DNA of 64,000 nt from Paraburkholderia bannensis (lineage in GTDB: Bacteria > Pseudomonadota > Gammaproteobacteria > Burkholderiales > Burkholderiaceae), in the NCBI RefSeq assembly GCF_014200455.1, contig NZ_JACHBW010000020.1, positions 87,850-151,849 of the forward strand, given 5' to 3'. Positions 1 to 7,816 of the stretch are shown piece by piece; positions within the stretch are counted from its first letter, which is position 1; each line of letters begins with the position of its first letter. The notes beneath the pieces are model-generated. The model saw only the letters and a program-made list of their open reading frames with translations. It was not told where the DNA came from and did not search any database. Both the position numbers and the translations under genes were made by a program.

Positions 1-64
1 GGTGGATAACGACGTGGTGGGGATTTTCGATGCGCTCGACGAGGTGGCGACACTGAGGCTTTGA
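1..64 (+). CDS. 3' end of an unidentified protein (partial)
   Basis: The frame is open from the left edge and ends with TGA at 62-64. The last residues read VDNDVVGIFDALDEVATLRL. A strong rho-independent terminator follows 20 bases later, which supports this as the true end of a plus-strand gene. Too little is present to name the product. Confidence 0.55.
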   Translation, partial: VDNDVVGIFDALDEVATLRL

Positions 65-83
65 GCCATCGAGGCATCGACTG

Positions 84-124
84 ACGACAAAGCCCAGGGG
101 CTTGCCCTGGGCTTTGTCGTTTCT
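84..124 (+). terminator. Rho-independent terminator
   Basis: A perfect 16-bp stem (84-99 with 105-120) closes on a 5-base loop, GCTTG, and is followed by TTCTTG. It lies just behind the partial plus-strand gene. The tail on the minus-strand side is poor, so its main use is for the plus strand. Confidence 0.85.
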
Positions 125-181
125 TGCTCGCGCTGCTTGAGGCTCGGATTGCCGCTCGCAACGGGCGGCCCGGCACGATCA

Positions 182-1051
182 TTACTGCTGGATCGTCGCG
201 TTCTTCATCTGCTCCGCGGTGAACTGCGCCGCCGCCTTCTGCAAGGCCATCGCCTGTAACTGCTGCTTCACCGTCTCTTTGGCCTGATCGTACGGCGGGA
301 TCTGCGGCGGGCGCTTCGCGTCGAGCTTGACGATCACCCAGACGTTGCCGAGATGAACCGGTTGCGGCGAGATACCGCCAACCGGCAATTGCGCAATGGT
401 CTGCGCCAGCGGCAAAGGCACGCCCTGGGTCTTGCCCTCGGCTACCGGCACCGGATAGCTGACCCACGGCATCAGTCCGCCGTCGGTCTTGGTCGGCGCG
501 ACGCTGTATTGCCTGGCGAGCGCGTCGAACGCCTGACCCGACTTCGCTTTGGCGAGCACCTGCTTCGCCGTCGTTTCGTCCGTCACCGCGATGACGCGCG
601 GCTGGAATTCGTTCTTGCCGAGCGACGCGACGAGCGCCTCGTAGCGCGCCTTCACCTGATCGTCGCTCACCTGGTCAGCATGGAGGTTGTCCTTCAGATA
701 CAACTGGATTTGCGTGCCGACCCTGGCATCGGCGCTCGTCGCCTGCTGCACTTCCGGCTTCGTGTCGTAGTGGGCCTTTACGGCAGCCTGGCGCAATACC
801 TCGCGCGCGATCAGTTCTTCCTTGAGAGCCTGACGCATCTGCAGCGAGTCGGGCTGGCCGGTTTTCGCCGATACCTCGCGCACCACGGCATCGAGTTGAC
901 TCTTCGGGACGGTCACGCCGTTGACGACGGCGATCGCGTCTGCCGGGAGTGTCGATGCGGGCGCGTCGGCGGCCTGCGCGGACGATGCGAGCGCCATAGC
1001 GGCAAATGCAGACAGGCCGGCAGCGCGGATCACGTTGTGGAATCGGAACAT
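182..1051 (-). CDS. Periplasmic parvulin-type peptidyl-prolyl cis-trans isomerase
   Basis: This 289-residue protein has a signal peptide ending near ...SSAQA (about residue 27). A SurA/PrsA-like chaperone segment follows, beginning AIAVVNGVTVPKSQLD. The PpiC rotamase domain (about residues 145-250) contains FDALARQYS and DGGLMPWVS, typical of the family. Such proteins help exported proteins, often outer-membrane ones, to fold in the periplasm. An AAGGTG ribosome site sits 7 bases before the ATG. It is a stand-alone gene, short compared with SurA (two rotamase domains) and close in length to single-domain PpiC/PrsA homologues common in Burkholderia. The client proteins cannot be read from the sequence. 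Confidence 0.9.
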   Translation of the reverse strand: MFRFHNVIRAAGLSAFAAMALASSAQAADAPASTLPADAIAVVNGVTVPKSQLDAVVREVSAKTGQPDSLQMRQALKEELIAREVLRQAAVKAHYDTKPEVQQATSADARVGTQIQLYLKDNLHADQVSDDQVKARYEALVASLGKNEFQPRVIAVTDETTAKQVLAKAKSGQAFDALARQYSVAPTKTDGGLMPWVSYPVPVAEGKTQGVPLPLAQTIAQLPVGGISPQPVHLGNVWVIVKLDAKRPPQIPPYDQAKETVKQQLQAMALQKAAAQFTAEQMKNATIQQ

Positions 1052-1318
1052 GGGTACACCTTTATGGGAAAAAACGGCTAAAAATTCCAGTTAAGCGTCC
1101 CAAGCGCAAGCGTAGCGCGCCGGCCTATTGATGCAGGTCGACAAAGTTGCAGGAATACACGAGGCTCGATGCGCCTGTCGCTTCATATCGGCACATCCGC
1201 CCATGTGCAGGACTACCAGGCGTTGCGGATCGGAAAGTCGATCTCGTCGACTTCGCGCTTCGTGCGCCGCGAAGAGATCGTCGCGGCGAGGGCGTGACCG
1301 TGGCCGGCCCTCTGCGTG

Positions 1319-1861
1319 TCAGAACTCGTACGCTGCGCTTTGCGCCAACGCCACAAACGGCCCATTCAACGTACGGTTGTGATGGGCAATGATCTCGCGC
1401 GCATGGAGATCGGGCGTATCGACCGTGGTGTGCGCGTCCTCGATCAGCACCGCGCGCAAACCCAGATCGAACACCGCGCGGCAGGTCGTATCGACGCAAT
1501 ATTGCGTCTTCATGCCCACGATCGCCAGTTCGCCCACGTCGTCTTCGGCTAGCCATTGCCGGAGTTCCGTGCCGATGAAGCAATTGGGCCGCGTTTTCAC
1601 AAAGACGGTATCGCGCGCGTCGTCCACATCGAGTCCACTCACCAGCTTCGTCAATTCACTATCGGGCGCGATGGGCGAACCGGCCGGGCCGGTGTGGCGC
1701 GCGGCATAGATCGGCGCACCCGCTGCGCGTGCGCGGGCGATCAGCATGTTGATATTGGCGAGCACGCGCGCACCCTCGTAGGGCGGCGGATTGCCGTTGA
1801 ACAGCCCAACCTGCATATCGACGATCAACAGCGCGCGGCGGCTTGAAGCGCTGGCTTGCAT
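1319..1861 (-). CDS. Isochorismatase-family cysteine hydrolase
   Basis: This 180-residue cytosolic protein has the complete cysteine-hydrolase triad of the family: Asp15 (LLIVDMQVGLF), Lys89 (VFVKTRPN) and Cys122 (MKTQYCVDTT). Members cleave isochorismate, nicotinamide, N-carbamoyl compounds or similar amides and ethers. The substrate cannot be deduced here. The start follows a strong AAAGGAGA site. Upstream on the same strand lie a leader-peptide ORF and a terminator-like hairpin (1925-2064), so the gene may be under transcription attenuation. A divergent IclR regulator shares the control region. This is an odd target for a threonine-type attenuator and suggests a link to amino-acid metabolism. 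Confidence 0.88.
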   Translation of the reverse strand: MQASASSRRALLIVDMQVGLFNGNPPPYEGARVLANINMLIARARAAGAPIYAARHTGPAGSPIAPDSELTKLVSGLDVDDARDTVFVKTRPNCFIGTELRQWLAEDDVGELAIVGMKTQYCVDTTCRAVFDLGLRAVLIEDAHTTVDTPDLHAREIIAHHNRTLNGPFVALAQSAAYEF

Positions 1862-1924
1862 GGCGTTTCTCCTTTCATGACGACGGTGATGCCCGCTTTG
1901 GCGCCGGCGCGGACAGGAGAAACG

Positions 1925-1957
1925 GCAAGGCCCCGTCCGTTACCGGCGGGGCCTTGC
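1925..1957 (-). terminator. Terminator-like hairpin, candidate attenuator
   Basis: A perfect 11-bp GC-rich stem (1957-1947 with 1935-1925 on the minus strand) has an 11-base loop and is followed by GTTTCTCCTG. It lies between the leader peptide and the hydrolase start, with no complete gene upstream that would otherwise need it. An upstream GGCGGG at the leader stop could pair with CCCGCC in the 5' arm, giving an alternative antiterminator. Confidence 0.65.
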
Positions 1958-2001
1958 GGCAGATACGAATGAAACGACCGAACCGTGCTCGCGTATCGAC
2001 C

Positions 2002-2064
2002 TCACGACCCGCCAGAGGCGGCCGTGGTAGTCGTAGTCGTGCGTGCGATGTGGTGCAGGTTCAT
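2002..2064 (-). CDS. Threonine-rich leader peptide (20 residues), candidate
   Basis: The short frame reads MNLHHIARTTTTTTAASGGS and stops at 2004-2002. Six consecutive Thr codons (ACG, ACT, ACG, ACT, ACC, ACG) follow His-His-Ile. The codons overlap a stem (CACG-G-CCGCC / GGCGG-GT-CGTG) that could act as a pause hairpin. A terminator-like hairpin follows 45 bases later and then the hydrolase gene. There is no Shine-Dalgarno sequence, but a promoter-like pair places the transcript start at or next to the A of the ATG, as in known leaderless leader peptides. It is a prediction from architecture alone and I know of no described homologue. Confidence 0.5.
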   Translation of the reverse strand: MNLHHIARTTTTTTAASGGS

Positions 2065-2071
2065 GTCGTCG

Positions 2072-2101
2072 ATGATGCAGGACTGCGATGATCTGCGTCA
2101 A
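2072..2101 (-). promoter_or_regulatory. Putative promoter of the leader transcript
   Basis: On the minus strand TTGACG (2101-2096) and CATCAT (2077-2072) are 18 bases apart. Start of transcription 8 bases beyond the -10 would fall on the leader ATG at 2064. The -10 matches only four of six consensus bases. Confidence 0.4.
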
Positions 2102-2127
2102 TCTCCTACGCGGTCGTTCGATCCCCA

Positions 2128-2149
2128 AAATCCGGATTTCGCGAAATCC
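2128..2149. promoter_or_regulatory. Overlapping palindromes, probable IclR-type operator
   Basis: GGATTTCGCGAAATCC (2134-2149) is a perfect 16-bp palindrome and overlaps AAATCCGGATTT (2128-2139), a perfect 12-bp one. TTTCGCGAAA-like dyads are usual for IclR-family regulators. The site lies between the leader promoter and the promoter of the divergent IclR gene, so it could serve both. Confidence 0.55.
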
Positions 2150-2224
2150 ATCCACAACGCATACGGTTCGGATAGCGGCAAAGCGTCGCGCTTTCGAAAA
2201 AATGAGCCTGTCGTCTTAAAAAAA

Positions 2225-2254
2225 TTGTTCTAGCGCAAAGGTCAAGGCTAGAAT
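2225..2254 (+). promoter_or_regulatory. Putative sigma-70 promoter of the IclR gene
   Basis: TTGTTC (2225-2230) and TAGAAT (2249-2254) are separated by 18 bases. The start of transcription would be near 2261, about 60 bases before the chosen ATG. Confidence 0.5.
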
Positions 2255-2323
2255 GCCGGCTTTGCTGCCCGGTACACCGTGTTAACCCCTAGTACCGTCC
2301 TCATCCCGAAGAAGGAATCCGAC

Positions 2324-3202
2324 ATGAAAGACCCACTCGCCCGCGACCGCGAGAGCGCTGCCCGCGCCGACGAGGCGGCCGATTCATCCAGCGAAAACAC
2401 GCTCGTCAGCGCGCTCGCGCGGGGCATCCGGATTCTGCAGTGCTTCTCTATGGGGGCGTCGGAGCTGTCCGCGCGCGAACTGGTGGAGCGCACCGGCTTG
2501 CCCAAGCCCACCGCCCTGCGCCTGATCAACACGCTCTGCGAATTCGGCCTGCTGCGCCACTCCGAGCGCATTTCGAAGTATGTGCTGGGCACGGAGATGC
2601 TGAGCCTCGCCGCGCCCGCGCTCGGCCGCATGACGGTGCGCCAGATCGCGCGGCCGATGATGCAGGAGCTGGCCGATTACTGCCAGGGCCAGGTGAAGCT
2701 CGCGGTGGGCCATCGCATGAACCTGGCGTACGCGGAGGTCATCCAGGGCGCGGGTAGTTCGGTGTATCGCGCGGAGATCGGCACGCGGGTCTCGCTGTCG
2801 CGCACGGCAGCGGGCCGCGCGTATCTGTGGGCCGTGCCGCCCGCGGCGCGCGAGCAATATCTGCAGAACACGCTTGCGCTCGATCGCGCCAAGGGCGAGT
2901 TGCTCGCGCAACGCATCGCGCAGGCACAGCAGCAGTTACGCGAGATCGGCTGCACGGTGTCGTATGGCGACATGCAGCGCGAGATTCACTCGGTAGCGAT
3001 TCCGCTGGCCTCGCCCATCGACGACGAGTACTGGGTGTTCAGCTGTTCGATAGCCGTGTTCAACCTCAATGGCAACCAGCTGATCGACGATATCGCCCCG
3101 CGTCTGATGTCGCTCGTGCGCCGCGTGGAGACATCGCTGGGCAGCATGAGCGGCGCCGCGCACTACGCGGAAACGCGCCCGTGGGCGCTGGCGACGGCCT
3201 GA
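2324..3202 (+). CDS. IclR-family transcriptional regulator
   Basis: This 292-residue protein has an N-terminal winged helix-turn-helix (about residues 25-85: LVSALARGIRILQCF, then LSARELVERTGLPKPTALRLI). A C-terminal IclR effector-binding domain follows, with VSLSRTAAGRAYLW and a final IAVFNLNG segment. The ATG at 2324 follows GAAGGAATCC; an earlier in-frame start is not needed and lies close to the likely transcript start. The family usually controls catabolic genes next to it and its own promoter. Here the divergent isochorismatase-like hydrolase is the obvious candidate target. The effector is unknown. Confidence 0.9.
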   Translation: MKDPLARDRESAARADEAADSSSENTLVSALARGIRILQCFSMGASELSARELVERTGLPKPTALRLINTLCEFGLLRHSERISKYVLGTEMLSLAAPALGRMTVRQIARPMMQELADYCQGQVKLAVGHRMNLAYAEVIQGAGSSVYRAEIGTRVSLSRTAAGRAYLWAVPPAAREQYLQNTLALDRAKGELLAQRIAQAQQQLREIGCTVSYGDMQREIHSVAIPLASPIDDEYWVFSCSIAVFNLNGNQLIDDIAPRLMSLVRRVETSLGSMSGAAHYAETRPWALATA

Positions 3203-3296
3203 ATGCGTCTGCACGTGCCCGAGCACGCCTGGTCGACCAGACCGTAGCGCCGGCCGCCGCCAGCAGCGCGGCAACGCCCCGTGCGCTCACCTCTCC

Positions 3297-5411
3297 TCAG
3301 CCCACTTCACCCGCGGCGAACGCAGCCGCAGCCGCCGCCGACACCGGCGACCCCGACAGGCTCAGCTTGCCGCTGGCCACCAGTTGCGCGAGCGGCACCG
3401 GGCGGCCCAGCAGAAAGCCCTGCACCTCATCGCAGCCTTCGCCCGCGAGCAGATCGAACTGATCCTGCGTCTCGATGCCTTCGGCCAGCACCGGAATCCC
3501 CAGACTCTTGCCCAGCGCCAGCACCGCGCGAATGATCGCCGTTGCCTGGCGGCTCGATTCGGCTTCGCTCACGAACGACTGATCGAGCTTGATCTTGTCG
3601 AACGGGAACGAGCGCAGCGTATCGAGCGACGAATAACCCGTGCCGAAGTCGTCGAGCGCGAGACTCACGCCCAGCGCCTTGATGCGCTGAAGCGTTTCGA
3701 GCGAGCGCTCGCGGTCGGCGAAGATGGTCGATTCGGTCAGTTCGAGTTCGAGGCGCGAAGGCGGCAACCCGGTTTGCTCCAGCACCTCGGCCACCAGCGA
3801 GGGCAGATCCGCGTGCGCGAACTGCACCGCCGAAAGATTGACGGCCACCTTGCACGGCGGCTGCCACGTGACGGCGCGCGAGCAGGCTTCGCGCAGCACC
3901 CAGGCGCCGATCGCGAGAATCAGCCCGTTTTCTTCGGCCAGTGGAATGAACACACCCGGTGAAATAAAGCCCTGGCGCGGATGCTCCCAGCGCAGCAGCG
4001 CTTCGTAGCCGCAGATTTCGCCGCTCGCGATCGAGGTCTGCACCTGGTAGTGCACGCTCAACTGTCCGCGCGAAAGCGCGTCGCGCAGGTCGGCCGCCAG
4101 CGAGCGGCGCGCACGCGCCGTCTCGTCCATCTTCGGTTCGTAGAAGCACACCGAGCGCGTAAGATCCGCCTTCGCGCGATACATCGCGAGATCGGCGTTA
4201 TTGATCAGCACGGTCTTGCTGGTGGCGTCGTCCGGATAGATCGCGACGCCCATGCTGGCGCCGGAATTCACTTCCCAGTCGTCATAGCGGATCGGGCGGA
4301 ACAGCGCCGTCTCCAGCCGGTTCAGGAAGTCGTCGAGCGTTTCGCGTTGCGAGAAGCGGCGCAGCGCCACGAATTCGTCGCCGCCCACGCGCGCGACGAA
4401 TTCGTCCTCGCGCACGAGGCTCTTGAAACGCAGCGCCAGGATGCGCAGCACCTCGTCGCCCGCGTGGTGGCCGCGCAGATCGTTGATGTCCTTGAAGCGG
4501 TTCAGGTCGATGCCCACCAGCGCCAGCTTGCCGCCGTGCGCCGCGGTGCGGGCGACTTCGGTGTCGAGACGTTCGTTGAAGCCCGCCCGGTTCGGCAGGC
4601 CGGTGAGCATGTCGGAAAGCGCCATGGTGCGCAGATGCTCGACCGATTCGGCGCGCACGCTGTCGTCCAGCAGATAGCTCACGAGGCCGGCACCCGCGAT
4701 GATGAAGGCCATGCCCGCCACCGCCAGCGCCAGCGCCTCAAGCGCGGCAGGGTTGGCGACATGCGAATCGATGGCGAGCGGTTCGATCCCGAACGCGCAC
4801 ATGCCGATGAAGTGCAGCGTGGCGATGGCGGTGGCAAGCAGCCCCGCAACCGTGGCCACCTGGGCGCGCGTACCGATCACGCTGCCGCCGATATTTGCCG
4901 CGCCCGGCTTGCGCGCAGCCTGATCGAACGCGAGTGCGCCGAACACCACCGAGAACACGATCGACACCACCAGGTACGGCCGGTTCCACATCACGATGCC
5001 TTCGACGCGATAGGCCGTCATGCCGGTGTAGTGCATCAGCGCGATCGCCAGCCCGACCAGCGCGCCGCCGATCGCGGGCGTGGCGCGCGTCCAGCCGCTG
5101 CACGCCACGAAGATGCCGAGGAAACTGCCGACCAGCGCGATAAGCAGCGAAACGATGGTCAACACCGGATCGAAAGTCACGGGCACGCCCGGTTCATAGC
5201 CGAGCATCGCCACGAAGTGCGTGCACCAGATCGCGACCGCCGCCGTGGTGGCCGCGAGGAACTGCCAGCCCGCGCGCTGCATGCCGTGCGTGGCGAACGC
5301 ACGCCGCACGAGGCGCGCCGTCACCCACGAGCCCGCGCCGCAGATCAGCACGGCCACGATAACGAGCCACGGATTGTGCCTGTTGACGATGCAGCCCAAC
5401 ACGTTGATCAC
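3297..5411 (-). CDS. MHYT-GGDEF-EAL membrane cyclic-di-GMP enzyme
   Basis: This protein of 704 residues opens with a seven-helix MHYT sensor (about 1-250), which shows the repeated His/Met motifs WCTHFVAM, LMHYTGM and LHFIGM, thought to bind copper and sense a diatomic gas. A GGDEF domain follows (about 265-425) with an intact RVGGDEF active loop, then an EAL domain (about 440-690) with YEALLRW, DDFGTGYSSL and LAEGIE. Both catalytic signatures appear intact, so it may make and break c-di-GMP in the inner membrane. In many dual proteins only one activity dominates. It is a single gene with an upstream region of about 430 bases. Confidence 0.93.
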   Translation of the reverse strand: MINVLGCIVNRHNPWLVIVAVLICGAGSWVTARLVRRAFATHGMQRAGWQFLAATTAAVAIWCTHFVAMLGYEPGVPVTFDPVLTIVSLLIALVGSFLGIFVACSGWTRATPAIGGALVGLAIALMHYTGMTAYRVEGIVMWNRPYLVVSIVFSVVFGALAFDQAARKPGAANIGGSVIGTRAQVATVAGLLATAIATLHFIGMCAFGIEPLAIDSHVANPAALEALALAVAGMAFIIAGAGLVSYLLDDSVRAESVEHLRTMALSDMLTGLPNRAGFNERLDTEVARTAAHGGKLALVGIDLNRFKDINDLRGHHAGDEVLRILALRFKSLVREDEFVARVGGDEFVALRRFSQRETLDDFLNRLETALFRPIRYDDWEVNSGASMGVAIYPDDATSKTVLINNADLAMYRAKADLTRSVCFYEPKMDETARARRSLAADLRDALSRGQLSVHYQVQTSIASGEICGYEALLRWEHPRQGFISPGVFIPLAEENGLILAIGAWVLREACSRAVTWQPPCKVAVNLSAVQFAHADLPSLVAEVLEQTGLPPSRLELELTESTIFADRERSLETLQRIKALGVSLALDDFGTGYSSLDTLRSFPFDKIKLDQSFVSEAESSRQATAIIRAVLALGKSLGIPVLAEGIETQDQFDLLAGEGCDEVQGFLLGRPVPLAQLVASGKLSLSGSPVSAAAAAAFAAGEVG

Positions 5412-5839
5412 GGGAAGGCCTCCTTAAAGCCTGGATTTATTAGCGACTTCTTTTGCTGCGGTACTTTTTGCAGCCGACCTTCAGGGCGGCCCGCCGGCTT
5501 CGGACGCAGGGCGCGACGATGTCACGACGCAACGCCGCCGCGCCGCGCTATCGAGCCGAAGCGTGAGCCAATGTCGAAACGGGGAAATCGGAACGGGCAG
5601 ATCTCGCGTGACGCGCACGCAGACCATTTGCCAGTTTACGGCAGCTATGCCGCATAACTTTATAAAGCCCTTTTTTATTCGAGTATTTGCAAACGTTTGA
5701 CGCGAACATTTCGGCAAATTGCGCGGGTTTTTGCTGATTCGCGCTAGAAGCCGCCAAGCGCCGGTGCTGTTTTCGTATGCGGTTTTGCCTTCTTGAATAG
5801 AATCGGGCTCCGTATCAATCCGATGCCGGGAGTGCGAGC
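5412..5839. other. Intergenic control region between divergent genes
   Basis: This stretch of 428 bases has no convincing coding frame. The right half is AT-rich (about 5650-5760) and carries a TAGAAT -10-like element at 5798-5803 facing the hydrolase gene, without a good -35. The left half should hold the promoter of the c-di-GMP gene, which I cannot place with confidence. Confidence 0.5.
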
Positions 5840-7045
5840 ATGGCGCGTGTTCTTGCTATGTCTGGAACGACCCTCTCTCTAGCGGGCTTCCTGCGGCGCG
5901 TGGGGCGCACGCTCTGCATCGCCGCGTTGCTCGCCGGGCTACTGCCTGGCGTCCATGCCGATGAACCCGGCGATCACGCGCCCTGGCACGTGGGCCTGAG
6001 TTCGCGCGTCGTTCATCCCGCGGTCGAGCGCAACTGGCGCGGCGCGGCCACCGCGCGACTGCTCACCCAGATCTGGTATCCCGTCGCGCCCGGCACGCCC
6101 GAAACGCCGCGCGAGATTGGCCGGCCCGGCGACCCGATATTCCGCGGCCAGCCCGTCGCCAGCGACGCTGCGCTGGCCGGTGATGCGCACACGCGCTTTG
6201 CCCTCGTGCTGCTGTCGCACGGCACGGGCGGCAGCGCCAACGACCAGGACTGGCTCGCCAGCGCCCTCGCCGCGCACGGCTACATCGTCGCGGCTGTCAA
6301 TCATCCGGGCAATAACGAACTCGAACCGCTCACGCGCGAGGGCTTTCTGCTTTGGTGGGAACGCGCGAGCGATCTGAGCAATGTGCTCGACGCTCTGCTC
6401 GCTGATCCGCAGTTTGGGCCGCATATCGATCAGACGCGCATTGGCGCGGCGGGGTTTTCGCTGGGCGGCTATACGGTGCTGGAACTCGCGGGCGCACGCA
6501 CGGACGTCGATGCGCTGGAGGCGTTCTGCCGTTCACCGCAGGCCGATGCGATCTGCCATCCTCCGGAAGCCAAACGCCTGGCCGGCACGGCAAGCGATGG
6601 GAGTGGCGCAAGTGGCGCAAGCGGCGCAAGCGTGCCGCACCCGCCGCCCACGCCTGAAATGCGCGCCTCGTTCGCACGCTCCGGCGATTCGTACCGCGAT
6701 GCCCGCGTGCGGGCCGTGTTCGCGATTGCACCCGCGCTGGGCGAAGCTTTCGACGCCGACGCCTTCAAAGCCGTATCGATTCCCGTTGCCCTGCTCGCGG
6801 GCACCGCCGATATCACCGTGCCGCCGGACACCAACGTGCGCCGCATCGCGGGTTTCCTGCCGCAAGCGAGCCTGACGATGGTGCCAGGCGCTTCGCACTA
6901 CACGTTCCTCGACGTCTGTTTGCCAGGCGCCGCCGTGCGTCTCGCGCGCATCTGCAAGGACGGCCCGGGCGTGGACCGGGACGCCGTCCATGCGCTAACG
7001 GCTAACGAGGCGCTGGCGTTCTTCGACCGTTACCTGGCGAAGTGA
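5840..7045 (+). CDS. Exported alpha/beta hydrolase (dienelactone hydrolase-like)
   Basis: The protein has 401 residues with a signal peptide ending near LLPGVHA (residue 40). The alpha/beta-hydrolase core shows an oxyanion-loop segment LLSHGTGG, the nucleophile elbow GFSLGG (Ser207), an acid residue in AGTADITVPP and a histidine in GASHYTFLD. The layout resembles the COG4188 predicted dienelactone-hydrolase and PAF-acetylhydrolase-like group. An insert near residues 250-270 holds a short Gly-Ala-Ser repeat coded by repeated GGCGCAAGC units, a flexible linker rather than a domain. It is probably a periplasmic esterase; the substrate is unknown. The two plus-strand starts near 5840 and 5858 cannot be separated with certainty, but GGGAG precedes the first. 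Confidence 0.85.
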   Translation: MARVLAMSGTTLSLAGFLRRVGRTLCIAALLAGLLPGVHADEPGDHAPWHVGLSSRVVHPAVERNWRGAATARLLTQIWYPVAPGTPETPREIGRPGDPIFRGQPVASDAALAGDAHTRFALVLLSHGTGGSANDQDWLASALAAHGYIVAAVNHPGNNELEPLTREGFLLWWERASDLSNVLDALLADPQFGPHIDQTRIGAAGFSLGGYTVLELAGARTDVDALEAFCRSPQADAICHPPEAKRLAGTASDGSGASGASGASVPHPPPTPEMRASFARSGDSYRDARVRAVFAIAPALGEAFDADAFKAVSIPVALLAGTADITVPPDTNVRRIAGFLPQASLTMVPGASHYTFLDVCLPGAAVRLARICKDGPGVDRDAVHALTANEALAFFDRYLAK

Positions 7046-7104
7046 GCGATCAAATGAGCAAACAAACGAGCGAACGAGCGAAATAACCGCACGACGAAGC
7101 GCTA

Positions 7105-7626
7105 TCAGATCACCGCGTCAGACGGAGCGAGCGTCACGCGGGTGGCCAGCGCGCTCAGCGCGATCGCGTGGATCATCTGGCTGACCGTGGTGCAGGCATC
7201 GCTGAGCACGGTGACTTTCTTGTAGTCGTCGGCGCGCCGGGACAGCGCCGTATGCGTCACGCAGTTCTGCGTCATCATCCCGCACAGGATCAGTTCATCG
7301 ACGCCCAGGCCCTGCAAGGTGTCGTGCAGCGTGGTGCGCTCGAAGGCGTCCGCGAACTGCTTGATGACCACGGGTGCATCGGGCGCGGCCGCCTGGATGC
7401 GCGCATGCGTTTCCACGCCCACGGTGCCCGCATTGAAGAACGGCGCATTGCCCTTGGCGGCGTCGGCGACGTGCTGGACGTGGATCACCGGGATGCCCTT
7501 CGCCTGCGCACGGCCGATGGCGCGCTCGACCACGGCGAGCGTGGCGTCGGCGTTCCAGAGTTCGAACGCGCCGCCGGGGAAGTAGTCGTTCTGCAGGTCG
7601 ATAACGATCAGCGCGGGTTGGCTCAT
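7105..7626 (-). CDS. Isochorismatase-family cysteine hydrolase (second copy)
   Basis: This 173-residue cytosolic protein has Asp10 (VIDLQNDYF), Lys89 (VVIKQFADAF) and Cys122 (MMTQNCVTHT), the family triad. It also has the LxCGMMTQNCV pattern common in small bacterial cysteine hydrolases annotated as nicotinamidase-like or isochorismatase-like. The start follows AGGAG with 7 bases between. It is only distantly like the hydrolase at 1319-1861 and is not a recent duplicate. Nothing nearby names its substrate; siderophore synthesis genes, the classic context of isochorismatase, are absent. Confidence 0.88.
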   Translation of the reverse strand: MSQPALIVIDLQNDYFPGGAFELWNADATLAVVERAIGRAQAKGIPVIHVQHVADAAKGNAPFFNAGTVGVETHARIQAAAPDAPVVIKQFADAFERTTLHDTLQGLGVDELILCGMMTQNCVTHTALSRRADDYKKVTVLSDACTTVSQMIHAIALSALATRVTLAPSDAVI

Positions 7627-7816
7627 GCAAATACTCCTGGTCTTTAAGTGAGAGTGCGGGATGTACGCGCCGGTCAGTCTACGCCAGCCTGGCGCACGCG
7701 ATGGTTTCAGGGTGCGATCGTATCGCCTGGCTCAGTAAAATCCCAATAGCACGACCGTTCTATTTTCGTGTAGGCTGGCGCTCTCACTCGTCACCTTCTT
7801 CGCGAGACCGCCTGCC

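Noticed and set aside
1125..1583. 152-codon ORF overlapping the first isochorismatase gene
   Set aside because: Out of frame with the hydrolase and Arg-rich; no homology signs.
1985..2233. Plus-strand ORF with a run of Val codons opposite the Thr-rich leader
   Set aside because: A Val-rich leader would also be thinkable, but no terminator hairpin follows on the plus strand before the IclR gene; the minus-strand reading has the right order of parts.
3981..5657. Long plus-strand ORF opposite the MHYT-GGDEF-EAL gene
   Set aside because: It is the antisense of a clearly homologous protein; its Arg/His/Gln-rich sequence is typical of shadows in high-GC DNA.
6600..6634. GGCGCAAGC repeats, also present near 38330
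   Set aside because: Both code for Gly-Ala-Ser linkers inside different genes; simple codon repetition is enough to explain them.
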